This document shows positions 55,764 to 63,183 of a stretch of 64,000 bases of DNA, piece after piece; position 1 is the first letter of the stretch; each line of letters begins with the position of its first letter. The notes beneath the pieces are model-generated. The model was not told the origin of the DNA, made no database searches, and worked only from the letters and a program-made list of their open reading frames with translations. The position numbers and the translations under genes were made by a program. The stretch comes from Bacillota bacterium (GTDB lineage Bacteria; Bacillota; Dehalobacteriia; UBA4068; UBA4997), in assembly GCA_021771915.1 (NCBI GenBank), contig JAETNY010000003.1, forward strand, positions 124,001-188,000. The letters run 5' to 3'.

Positions 55764-56270
55764 TTAACGCCGCCAGGGTGCGAAACCTCCACCCATACCG
55801 TTCTGGCCGCCATCTGCACCGCTAAAGGCCTGAACCTCCGGGTCCATAATCTGGCCGGCCAAATCAACCTGGCTGGAACTGAACAGGAAAGTAGAACCGC
55901 TAACCTTTTTGGGCTCTCCGTCCAGCGCAAAAACTGCGCCGGAAAGAAAATCCACCATTCTTTGCGCGGTTTCCTTGTCCATATCTTCAAAATTTACAAT
56001 AACAACTTTTTGCTCCTTGATGTTCCGCGCAATGCTCTGCAAATCATCATAAGCTTTGGCCTTAACCAAAACCATCTCATAGCTTTTTTTGGCATCTGAA
56101 GCAGTTGGTATCGCCATTACCTGCGGCCGTCGCGCTTTCTGCACGTCTGGCTCCTGCCAGACATCTTTTTTGGCGCCCTTGGCAAGCTCGTCCATTTCCT
56201 CCTGGTTCAAGCTATCCTCTTCTTCGTCCTGAAAGAATATGCTTGAAAATTTGCTCCAAGCTCCTGCCAT
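55764..56270 (-). CDS. sepF: Cell division protein SepF
   Basis: FtsZ-binding and membrane-tethering protein. The 168-residue protein has an amphipathic N-terminal helix (GAWSKFSSIFF), an acidic linker and the SepF core (residues ~70-150) with DLQSIARNIKEQKVVIVNFEDMDKETAQRMVDFLSGA-like order. The C-terminus is Gly-rich. AAGGAGGG lies 6 nt before the ATG; that site sits at the edge of a structured repeat (56282-56330). Confidence 0.95.
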   Translation of the reverse strand: MAGAWSKFSSIFFQDEEEDSLNQEEMDELAKGAKKDVWQEPDVQKARRPQVMAIPTASDAKKSYEMVLVKAKAYDDLQSIARNIKEQKVVIVNFEDMDKETAQRMVDFLSGAVFALDGEPKKVSGSTFLFSSSQVDLAGQIMDPEVQAFSGADGGQNGMGGGFAPWRR

Positions 56271-56281
56271 AAGAAACCCTC

Positions 56282-56330
56282 CTTAATGAACACTTAACAA
56301 TTGCCAGGCCAACCGGGCACTGACACACTA
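56282..56330 (-). repeat. Repeat module before sepF
   Basis: On the minus strand this runs from TAGTGTGT to GTTAAGTGTTCATTAAGG, the same end sequence as the module before nrdR, identical for 18 bases (GTTAAGTGTTCATTAAGG). The repeat supplies the upstream half of the sepF ribosome binding site. Confidence 0.75.
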
Positions 56331-56333
56331 ATT

Positions 56334-57077
56334 TTAACGATAAATTCTATCACCAAAAATCACACTGCCCAGGCGCACTATTGTAGCGCCCTCTTCCACT
56401 GCGACTTTGTAATCATTCGACATTCCCATAGAAAGCTCCTGCAAATCCAAATTTGAATAAGCGACTTTTTCTACTCTTTGTCGCATCATATCGCGCATTC
56501 GGCGCAATTCTGCAAATATCGGCCGCGCCTCCTCCGGGTTTTCCGCCGCCGGTGCCACCGTCATCAACCCACAAATCCGCACATGCGGCAACGTGGTCAC
56601 TTCCCGCAAAAAATCCCAGACTTCCGCCGGAGCCAAACCGAATTTGCTGGCTTCTGCTGCAACATTAACCTCTACCAGACATTTGGCTGTGATATCCAGC
56701 GCCGCCGCCCGGCGTTCCAACTCCAAAGCCAGACGCCAGCTGTCCAAAGAATGCAGCAAGGCCGCCCGACCCAAAACCTGTTTAACCTTATTTGTCTGCA
56801 AATGACCAATAAAATGCCAGCAAACCTCCGGCGGCAATTGAGCACATTTCTGTGCCAGCTCCTGAACCTTGTTCTCCGCCAGCCCAGCCAAACCCAAAGC
56901 CTGACCGGCCTGCCAGCAGGCCGCCGCCCGGCCGCAATCAACCGTTTTAGAAACTGCCAGCAGCTGAACTCTGGGCGCTGCATAAACGCCGCGCTCCTGA
57001 GCCAGGGCAATTTCCGCCTGAATTTCACGCAAAATTTCTGCAAAAGCCTCCGTCTGCTCCGCGGCTGGCAAACCCAT
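56334..57077 (-). CDS. yggS: YggS/PLPBP pyridoxal-phosphate homeostasis protein
   Basis: Binds PLP and keeps vitamin B6 pools balanced (YlmE in Bacillus). The 247-residue TIM-barrel protein has the cofactor Lys in LLAVSKTVD, then ENKVQEL, WHFIGHLQTNKV and LSMGMSNDY, all family landmarks. The ATG at 57077 follows AGGGAGG; an ATG nine codons earlier lacks a site. It heads the yggS-sepF-yggT-ileS group. Confidence 0.94.
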   Translation of the reverse strand: MGLPAAEQTEAFAEILREIQAEIALAQERGVYAAPRVQLLAVSKTVDCGRAAACWQAGQALGLAGLAENKVQELAQKCAQLPPEVCWHFIGHLQTNKVKQVLGRAALLHSLDSWRLALELERRAAALDITAKCLVEVNVAAEASKFGLAPAEVWDFLREVTTLPHVRICGLMTVAPAAENPEEARPIFAELRRMRDMMRQRVEKVAYSNLDLQELSMGMSNDYKVAVEEGATIVRLGSVIFGDRIYR

Positions 57078-57194
57078 TTTTTCGGCCTCCCTAATATTCG
57101 TCACTTCGCTAAAAAATAAAGTTGATGTTTTATTATATCACATCTTTCAGGAATTTGCAATTAATATTGACAAAATATTTTCAGAAACTAGCCC

Positions 57195-57223
57195 TTGACA
57201 GATTGAGCATTGTGTGAGATAAT
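57195..57223 (+). promoter_or_regulatory. Promoter of nrdD
   Basis: TTGACA (57195-57200), 17-nt spacer, GATAAT (57218-57223); a second TTGACA lies 36 nt upstream. A stretch ACTAAATATA near 57245 is faintly like half an NrdR box; I do not see a convincing box pair. Confidence 0.7.
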
Positions 57224-57332
57224 ATTTCTGCACGGTACTGCCTACTAAATATACGTACCGCTGCATCACAAACCACAATAAATTGTTATCAACAGGCAAT
57301 TTACTGCGGCAAGCGATTAGGAGGCTTTTTTT

Positions 57333-59681
57333 ATGTTTGACAGTATTATCAAGCGTGACGGCCGTCTGGTACCCTATGATATCAGCAAAATCAGCGACGC
57401 TATTCATAAGGCTATGGAAGCCAGCGGCCGAGTCACGGAAATGTCAGAATGTGAGCGGCTGGCTCAGCTGGCTGAAGACAAGCTTTTTGCCGCTTTCCAA
57501 AGCGAGGCGCCCGGCATTGAAGATATTCAGGACACCGTTGAAACCGTGTTAATGGAAAATGGTTACGCCATTGTGGCGCGCAAATATATAATTTATCGCT
57601 CTGAGCGCACACGCAGCCGAGAAATGAACACGCGCCTGATGCGTATTTATGACGAGTTAACCAACACCGACTCGCTGCTTTCCGATATGAAGCGTGATAA
57701 TGCCAATATTGACGGCGATACCGCCATGGGCACCATGCTGAAATATGGCAGCGAGGGCGCCAAAGATTATTATGAAAAATATGTGCTGACTCCTGAACAA
57801 AGTAAAGCGCACGCTGAGGGTGACATTCACATTCATGATTTTGATTTTTATACCCTGACCACAACTTGCTGCCAGATTAATCTGCTGGACTTGTTCAAAA
57901 ACGGTTTTTCCACCGGTCATGGCTTTCTGCGTGAGCCCAATGATATTTCCAGCTACACCGCGCTGGCCTGTATCGCCATCCAGTCCAATCAAAATGACCA
58001 ACATGGCGGCCAGAGCGTACCCAATTTTGATTATTGTATGGCGCCTGGCGTGGCCAAAACTTTCAAAAAACTTTATATCAGCAATTTTTTTAAGGCAGCG
58101 GAATTGCTTTGGCCGGAATTTCCCTTAAATTTAGCGCAAACTAAAGATTTTTTCCAAAATTTGGCGGAACAGGACGACAATATGCAGCCGCGCATTACCC
58201 TGCACGAGCAGTTTGTACCCCGACTGCAAGCCGCTTTAAATCAGCAGCTGCCCAGCGCCATGCCAGAGGAAATCTTTACACACTGCGCGCAATTTGCTTA
58301 TGATAAGGCTTTGCAGGAAACTGACCGTCATACATTCCAGGCCATGGAAGCGCTGGTGCATAATCTGAACACCATGCATAGCCGCGCAGGCGCGCAAACC
58401 CCCTTTTCTTCAATTAATTACGGCACCGATATTTCACCCGAGGGACGCATGGCCATTAAAAATATTCTGCTGGCCACTGAGGCCGGCCTTGGCCAGGGTG
58501 AAACGCCGATTTTCCCTATTCATATTTTTAAAGTTAAGGCCGGCGTCAGCTTTAACCCGGAAGATCCCAACTATGACCTGTTCAAACTGGCCTGCCGGGT
58601 AAGCGCAAAGCGACTTTTCCCAAACTTTTCATTTATTGACGCGCCTTTCAACCTGCAATATTACAAACCCGGCCACCCGGAAACTGAAGTTTCCTATATG
58701 GGCTGCCGCACCAGGGTTTTGGGCAACCATTACAACCCCCAGCAGGAAATTACTTATGGCCGCGGCAACCTGAGTTTTACTTCCATCAACCTGCCGCGTC
58801 TGGCAATCAAGGCCAACCATAACCTTGATTTGTTCTTTGATGATTTGGAGCGTAAAATGGATTTGGTAGCTGAACAGCTGCTGGACCGTTTCAAAATACA
58901 ATCTCACAAAAAAGTACGCAACTTTCCTTTTTTGATGGGACAAGGCGTTTGGCTGGGTTCCCGGGAGCTGGGTATCGACGACGAGGTGGGCGAGGTTTTG
59001 AAAAACGGTACTCTGTCCATCGGTTTTATTGGTCTGGCGGAAACGCTAGTGGCGCTGACCGGCAGTCACCATGGTGAATCAATGGAATCACGCAATCTGG
59101 GGTTGGAAATTGTCAGCTTCATGCGTGAATACTGCGACCACAAGTCAGAAGAAACCGGGCTTAATTTCACGCTGCTGGCCACACCGGCCGAGGGTCTGTC
59201 AGGGCGCTTTATCCGCATTGATAAGAAAAAGTTCGGCATCATTCCCGGTGTTACCGACCGCGATTATTATACCAACAGTTTCCATGTACCGGTATATTAT
59301 CCAATCAGCGCTTATGAAAAACTGAAAATTGAGGCACCCTATCATCAACTAACCAACGCCGGCCATATCTCATATGTAGAATTAGACGGCGATACCGCCA
59401 AAAATATTGAAGCTTTTGAACAAATTGTACGCTATATGCAACAAATTGGTATTGGCTATGGTTCCATTAATCACCCGGTAGACCGCGACCCCGTTTGTGG
59501 TTACAGCGGCATTATCAATGAGGTTTGCCCTCGCTGCGGCCGTCATGAGGGCGAGGGCGTAAGTCAGTCCAAGCTGCGCGCTATCAAGGCCACACTGCGC
59601 GGCAATGCTGAAACATGTGGCTATTGCGGAGATATCAATGAAGAAAATGAACGCCAGGCAAATCCCAATGCACTGGCCTAA
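57333..59681 (+). CDS. nrdD: Anaerobic ribonucleoside-triphosphate reductase, catalytic chain without glycyl-radical domain
   Basis: Class III ribonucleotide reductase that makes deoxyribonucleotides without oxygen. The 782-residue chain has an N-terminal ATP-cone (residues ~1-95, IKRDGRLVPYDISKI) and the ten-stranded barrel (LLDLFKNGFSTGHGF, SYTALACIAIQSNQNDQHGGQ and NLSFTSINLPRLA). A cysteine-rich zinc-type region lies near the end (VCGYSG...CPRCGR, then TCGYCGD). It stops at NPNALA without the R-x-x-G-Y radical motif that normally follows the zinc site. That motif is in the next small gene. AGGAGG lies 7 nt before the ATG. nrdG completes the operon. Confidence 0.95.
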   Translation: MFDSIIKRDGRLVPYDISKISDAIHKAMEASGRVTEMSECERLAQLAEDKLFAAFQSEAPGIEDIQDTVETVLMENGYAIVARKYIIYRSERTRSREMNTRLMRIYDELTNTDSLLSDMKRDNANIDGDTAMGTMLKYGSEGAKDYYEKYVLTPEQSKAHAEGDIHIHDFDFYTLTTTCCQINLLDLFKNGFSTGHGFLREPNDISSYTALACIAIQSNQNDQHGGQSVPNFDYCMAPGVAKTFKKLYISNFFKAAELLWPEFPLNLAQTKDFFQNLAEQDDNMQPRITLHEQFVPRLQAALNQQLPSAMPEEIFTHCAQFAYDKALQETDRHTFQAMEALVHNLNTMHSRAGAQTPFSSINYGTDISPEGRMAIKNILLATEAGLGQGETPIFPIHIFKVKAGVSFNPEDPNYDLFKLACRVSAKRLFPNFSFIDAPFNLQYYKPGHPETEVSYMGCRTRVLGNHYNPQQEITYGRGNLSFTSINLPRLAIKANHNLDLFFDDLERKMDLVAEQLLDRFKIQSHKKVRNFPFLMGQGVWLGSRELGIDDEVGEVLKNGTLSIGFIGLAETLVALTGSHHGESMESRNLGLEIVSFMREYCDHKSEETGLNFTLLATPAEGLSGRFIRIDKKKFGIIPGVTDRDYYTNSFHVPVYYPISAYEKLKIEAPYHQLTNAGHISYVELDGDTAKNIEAFEQIVRYMQQIGIGYGSINHPVDRDPVCGYSGIINEVCPRCGRHEGEGVSQSKLRAIKATLRGNAETCGYCGDINEENERQANPNALA

Positions 59682-59694
59682 GGAGGATTTTAAC

Positions 59695-59862
59695 ATGACT
59701 AACCAAACAAACAAAACGACTGAAAACGACATTATGGTAGGCGAGGGCGTAGGCTTTGAGCGTATCCGCCGTATCACCGGCTATCTTGTAGGCACTCTGG
59801 ACCGCTTCAATAACGCCAAACGCGCCGAGGAAAAAGACCGGGTAAAGCATAATGTCGGCTGA
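59695..59862 (+). CDS. Stand-alone glycyl-radical domain of NrdD
   Basis: A 55-residue protein that carries the motif missing from the large chain: RRITGYLVGTLDRFN, then AKRAEEKDRVKH. Gly in ITGYL is the expected radical site. It begins 14 nt after the nrdD stop with its own AGGAGG (59681-59686) 8 nt before the ATG, and in a different reading frame from nrdD, so it is a real separate gene rather than the result of one stop-codon change. Its last 11 nt overlap the nrdG start. The first ~20 residues are hydrophilic and may dock on the large chain (inference). Confidence 0.88.
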   Translation: MTNQTNKTTENDIMVGEGVGFERIRRITGYLVGTLDRFNNAKRAEEKDRVKHNVG

Positions 59863-60385
59863 TTGCCAAACGCCGCCCAAACTGCGTCTGGCCGGGATTG
59901 TTAACGATTCCATTACCGACGGCCCCGGCATTCGTCTGACGGTTTTTGTGCAGGGCTGCCCTCACCATTGTCCCGGCTGCCATAATCCGCAAACCTGGGC
60001 CTTTGATGGCGGCGAAGAAACCAGTCCAGACGAAATCATGGCGCAAATTAAAAAAAATCCGCTGCTTTCCGGCGTAACTTTCAGCGGCGGCGAACCGCTG
60101 GCTCAGGCGGCCGCCCTATTGCCGCTGGCACAGCAAATCAAGCAGCAGGGTTTGGAGTTGGCTATTTACACCGGCTATACCTTTGAACAGCTGCTGCAAA
60201 TGAACGACCCGTCCATAAACCGGCTGCTGGCGCTGACCGATACGCTGATTGACGGCCCTTTTATTCAGGCACAGCGCAATCTGGAGTTGAATTTCCGCGG
60301 TTCAGAAAATCAGAGAGTTCTGCAAGCCGCCGCCTCTCTGGCCGCCGGCCAACCAATACCGGAAAACGCCGAACGCTGGCATTAA
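59852..60385 (+). CDS. nrdG: Anaerobic ribonucleotide reductase activating enzyme
   Basis: Radical-SAM enzyme that generates the glycyl radical. The 177-residue protein has CPHHCPGCHN (the CxxxCxxC cluster motif), VNDSITDGPGIRLTVFVQGC and the GGEPLAQ SAM motif. Its ATG lies inside the end of the glycyl-radical gene, so its translation is coupled to that of its likely substrate. Confidence 0.95.
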   Translation: MSADCQTPPKLRLAGIVNDSITDGPGIRLTVFVQGCPHHCPGCHNPQTWAFDGGEETSPDEIMAQIKKNPLLSGVTFSGGEPLAQAAALLPLAQQIKQQGLELAIYTGYTFEQLLQMNDPSINRLLALTDTLIDGPFIQAQRNLELNFRGSENQRVLQAAASLAAGQPIPENAERWH

Positions 60386-60397
60386 AATCTATCAAAC

Positions 60398-60438
60398 AAA
60401 AGGTGACTAACCAATTTGGCTAGTCACCTTTTGTTTTT
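60398..60438 (+). terminator. Terminator of the nrd operon
   Basis: Perfect 12-bp stem AAAAGGTGACTA/TAGTCACCTTTT with an 11-nt loop, then a T-rich tract. Confidence 0.93.
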
Positions 60439-60484
60439 TGCAACCTGCAATATAAACTCAACAATATGTTTGAGAAACAATCAG

Positions 60485-60784
60485 CTACTTGCTGGGCACC
60501 GAGGAAAACCGAACACCATAATCATACATCTTAAGAGCCAAATGTCTGCTTATCGCTAACAAATTATCAATAATGCTTTCAACGTCTTTATCCGCTTGCA
60601 CGCCCAAACGCTGACACAAGCGTTGATTGGCTAAAAAAACTTCTTCATAAGCCTGCTCGCAAAATAAGCCATCAACAAATTCATCTTGAACAAGTTTCAG
60701 TTCAGTTGTTTGGTTGCAGTTATTATCTAACAGACCGCTCATACAATCATAAACCAAATTTTTCAATATTTCATTGTTTTTCAT
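60485..60784 (-). CDS. Small helical hypothetical protein
   Basis: A 99-residue acidic protein of unknown function, predicted all-helical, ending KMYDYGVRFSSVPSK. The ATG at 60784 follows AAAGGAGG by 9 nt; the longer frame upstream lacks support. It resembles in length and style small proteins of unknown function common in Clostridia. It lies alone between nrdG and nrdR. Confidence 0.75.
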   Translation of the reverse strand: MKNNEILKNLVYDCMSGLLDNNCNQTTELKLVQDEFVDGLFCEQAYEEVFLANQRLCQRLGVQADKDVESIIDNLLAISRHLALKMYDYGVRFSSVPSK

Positions 60785-60971
60785 TACGGTATCCTCCTTT
60801 TCATCAAATTTTTGTAATTTCTTACAAGCAAGTAAAATTATAGTCTTTTTTCGCCTGAAAATCAATACTTGTCCCGGTTAACTTATCGTGCATTTCCACT
60901 ATATCTCGCCAGCCTCCGCTATTATCCAGCCTGCTTCGACTAAATATCCACTTTTCGCTGCTTATAAAACA

Positions 60972-60997
60972 GAGGAAGGCCGCAATCAGCCTTCCTC
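60972..60997 (-). terminator. Terminator of nrdR
   Basis: Perfect 9-bp stem GAGGAAGGC/GCCTTCCTC with an 8-nt loop, 7 nt after the nrdR stop; TGTTTTAT follows on the minus strand. Confidence 0.9.
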
Positions 60998-61003
60998 TTA
61001 AAA

Positions 61004-61468
61004 TCAATTTTCTTCTTTGCTTTCCATCATTTTATGTATCTCCTGCAAAAATGTTTCCACATCTTCAAATTTACGATACACCGAAGCAAAACGCACATAG
61101 GCTACGTCATCAACCGCGCGCAGCCTTTCCATCACCATATCGCCAATGCGCATGGCCGGAACTTCTCTCTCCGCAGAATTTTTGAGTTCCTTTTCAATAT
61201 CAGCCACAAGCTGCTCCAAAACCAGCGCCGGCACAGGACGCTTATCACAGGCGCGCACCAAACCGGCCAAAATTTTGGTTTTATCAAAAATTTCCCGGTT
61301 GCCATCACGCTTAACTACCAGCAGGTTAGTTTCCTCCACTCGCTCATAGGTGGTAAAGCGCTTACCGCAACTTAAACACTCCCGGCGCCGCCGAATACTG
61401 CGCCCATCTTCCACCGGCCGGGAATCCAGAACTTTAGAGTCAGGATGACCACAAAATGAACAGCGCAT
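61004..61468 (-). CDS. nrdR: Transcriptional repressor NrdR
   Basis: ATP/dATP-sensing repressor of ribonucleotide reductase genes. The 154-residue protein has an N-terminal zinc ribbon (MRCSFCGH, then CLSCGKRFTTYE) and an ATP-cone (VVKRDGNREIFDKTKIL). The ATG at 61468 gives the standard MRCxFC start; TTG three codons earlier is less likely. AAGGGGG lies 12 nt upstream of this ATG. The leader to the inferred promoter is about 280 nt and contains three tandem structured repeats, which is unusual for this gene. The ribonucleotide reductase genes it may control begin at 57333. Confidence 0.95.
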   Translation of the reverse strand: MRCSFCGHPDSKVLDSRPVEDGRSIRRRRECLSCGKRFTTYERVEETNLLVVKRDGNREIFDKTKILAGLVRACDKRPVPALVLEQLVADIEKELKNSAEREVPAMRIGDMVMERLRAVDDVAYVRFASVYRKFEDVETFLQEIHKMMESKEEN

Positions 61469-61490
61469 AACAGACAATAACCCCCTTAAT

Positions 61491-61745
61491 GAACACTTAA
61501 CGATTGGCGAGCCAAAGGCGAAGCCAGAGTTTAGTGTGAATTAATCCAGTTGGCTTTAGCCGACTGGAATCCGCTTGAAACACTTAACGATTGGCGAGCC
61601 AAAGGCGAAACCAGAGTTTAGTGTGAATTAATCCAGTTGGCTTTAGCCGACTGGAATCCGCTTGAAACACTTAACGATTGGCGAGCCAAAATCGAAGCCA
61701 GAGTTTAGTGTGAATTAATCCAGTTGGCTTTAGCCGACTGGAATT
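61491..61745 (-). repeat. Three tandem 87-bp structured repeats in the nrdR leader
   Basis: Units at 61491-61576, 61577-61663 and 61664-61745 differ at only a few positions. Each, read on the minus strand, has module 1, a hairpin CCAGTCGGC-TAAA-GCCAACTGG (9-bp stem, one G-T pair), and module 2, bounded by CACACTAAAC and GTTAAGTGT, which pair, enclosing small GGC/GCC hairpins. A link CAAGCGGATT joins units. The unit nearest nrdR ends in TTCATTAAGGGGG, which supplies its ribosome binding site. Confidence 0.95.
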
Positions 61746-61756
61746 TATTATTTTCA

Positions 61757-61786
61757 ATTTTACTACATTTTGGCGGTTACTGTCAA
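61757..61786 (-). promoter_or_regulatory. Probable promoter of nrdR
   Basis: On the minus strand consensus TTGACA, 18-nt spacer, TAAAAT. The inferred start (about 61750) is immediately before the first repeat, so all three repeats would be transcribed. Confidence 0.65.
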
Positions 61787-61813
61787 GCAAAAATATCCAA
61801 ATTTTACTGTAAT

Positions 61814-62143
61814 TTATTCATTCCAAAGCATATCCAGTTCTTCATTCTCCATCTCCTCGGTATCTGCCTGCCGGCGACGGCGACGACCAGGCGCAGGCGC
61901 TAAATTATCCGGGCTGTACTCCACCAGCACCACGTCAACGCCAATTTTCTTTATCCGCTCCCAGGGAACAACAATATCCTCGCCCTTGCTGAAAACACCC
62001 AGAAAACGGCTGTTCCCCGGCAGAACCAGCGCCATAATACGCCCGGCCGCCAAATCAACCTCAACATCGCGCACTGGCCCCAGCCTTTTGCCATCGCTTA
62101 AACTAATAATATCTTTATTCCGCAAATCAGAAATTTTGAACAT
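61814..62143 (-). CDS. YlmC/YmxH family PRC-barrel protein, second copy
   Basis: A 109-residue PRC-barrel protein: [22 protein letters not shown], then [18 protein letters not shown]. The C-terminal ~35 residues add an Arg-run (GRRRRRQ) and an acidic tail ([10 protein letters not shown]). GAGGTGG lies 6 nt before the ATG. YlmC-type genes are often near sporulation genes, and here spoIIR is next. Function unknown. Confidence 0.87.
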   Translation of the reverse strand: MFKISDLRNKDIISLSDGKRLGPVRDVEVDLAAGRIMALVLPGNSRFLGVFSKGEDIVVPWERIKKIGVDVVLVEYSPDNLAPAPGRRRRRQADTEEMENEELDMLWNE

Positions 62144-62199
62144 CTAAAACCACCTCAAGACAACCTATGCCTGGCCGCCCTGAAAAATACCTGCCAAAC

Positions 62200-62862
62200 C
62201 TACTTATCATAAAATATTTCACAAATTTTTAAGCGAACTTGCCGCTCACCCTGCTGGCTAACCAACAAACCGGCGTTTTCGCCTTCGCCGCAGATTTGGA
62301 ACTCACCACACTCATCAACAAAACACAGCGGCGGATACAACACGCACCACCAATTATGCCCCACGCCCTCGCCCAGCACCAACCGCAGAGCCGGATACTC
62401 CCCGGCCGGCATATAAACCTGCCCATAGCGCTTGGCCGGAAAATCAAAATGCCCCACCTCCGCATAAGCGCCATACCCAAAATCAGCCGTAATACCAGCC
62501 GCCAGCGCCTCCAACTGCGGTATATTTTCCATAACCACCGCTCGCGCTTCCTCGGCAGTTTCAACATCTGCCAGCAAAGGCGTTAAATAAGCCACCACCG
62601 CGTCACGCACCTGCAATTTCAGCGTTTGGTCGGCGGCATTATCACTGTTTGCCACAATATGCAAACGAAAAGGCAGATTGTCGCCAGCAATAGCCACCGC
62701 CGGCTCATGCAACCAGCTAATCACCCCATACACTGCCAACGCCAGCATAAACAGCAAAACCCAGGCCCCAATCAGCCGACGCTGTCGGTTGCGCCGGCGC
62801 AGCTGCTGCCAATAATTTTCAGACAAATTCTCCGGGCGAGTATTATGTTCAAATTTAAGCAT
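62200..62862 (-). CDS. spoIIR: Stage II sporulation protein R (SpoIIR)
   Basis: Forespore-made signalling protein that crosses to the intermembrane space and triggers SpoIIGA to process pro-sigma-E. The 220-residue protein has one N-terminal membrane segment (~residues 30-50). Then follow the family motifs FRLHIVANSDNAADQTLKL, VRDAVVAYL and the C-terminal HNWWCVLYPPLCFV. The ATG at 62862 follows a TGGAGATG sequence. No clear sigma-F promoter could be fixed upstream. It sits next to the second PRC-barrel gene. Confidence 0.93.
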   Translation of the reverse strand: MLKFEHNTRPENLSENYWQQLRRRNRQRRLIGAWVLLFMLALAVYGVISWLHEPAVAIAGDNLPFRLHIVANSDNAADQTLKLQVRDAVVAYLTPLLADVETAEEARAVVMENIPQLEALAAGITADFGYGAYAEVGHFDFPAKRYGQVYMPAGEYPALRLVLGEGVGHNWWCVLYPPLCFVDECGEFQICGEGENAGLLVSQQGERQVRLKICEIFYDK

Positions 62863-62975
62863 AAGTATCATCTCCATTTTTTCGTGTTGCGCTTTGCGCT
62901 AAATGTTTGTTAATTCTCTTATGCCCAATTTGCAACAGGCCTAAACCTGCCCACCTAAATTTTCAGCCAATTTTA

Positions 62976-63161
62976 TTATACATAATCATCATATTCAGCC
63001 TGCCGCCGCCAGTCCAGCCAGGCCAGCCAAATCCACCAGCCAATAACCAGCCAGCAGGCCAGCGCCGCCAGCCCAAACAACAGCAGCCAACCGCCAACCA
63101 GGCAGCAAAGCAGCGTGGGCAGAAACAGCAAAGCACAAAAAATAAAGGCCAGCCAAATCAT
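62976..63161 (-). CDS. Small hydrophobic membrane protein
   Basis: A 61-residue protein with two membrane segments (about residues 2-25 and 27-48) rich in Leu, Cys and Trp, and a short hydrophilic end (DWRRQAEYDDYV). Not recognised. AAAGGGGG lies 9 nt before the ATG at 63161; a longer frame upstream overlaps the next gene. It follows the cysteine desulfurase stop by 22 nt and is probably cotranscribed with it. Confidence 0.7.
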   Translation of the reverse strand: MIWLAFIFCALLFLPTLLCCLVGGWLLLFGLAALACWLVIGWWIWLAWLDWRRQAEYDDYV

Positions 63162-63183
63162 TATAACGCCCCCTTTAACATTT

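Noticed and set aside
57224-57332. NrdR boxes in the nrdD leader
   Set aside because: Only one faint half-match (ACTAAATATA) was seen and no second box at the required spacing.
59605-59862. Glycyl-radical ORF considered as the result of a sequencing error in nrdD
   Set aside because: It is in a different frame, has its own AGGAGG 8 nt before an ATG directly after the nrdD stop, and nrdD ends in a normal-looking tail; a single indel would not create this arrangement neatly. Reads are still the decisive check.
61491-61745. Tandem repeats considered as a CRISPR array
   Set aside because: The 87-bp units are nearly identical end to end with no variable spacers, and there are no cas genes.
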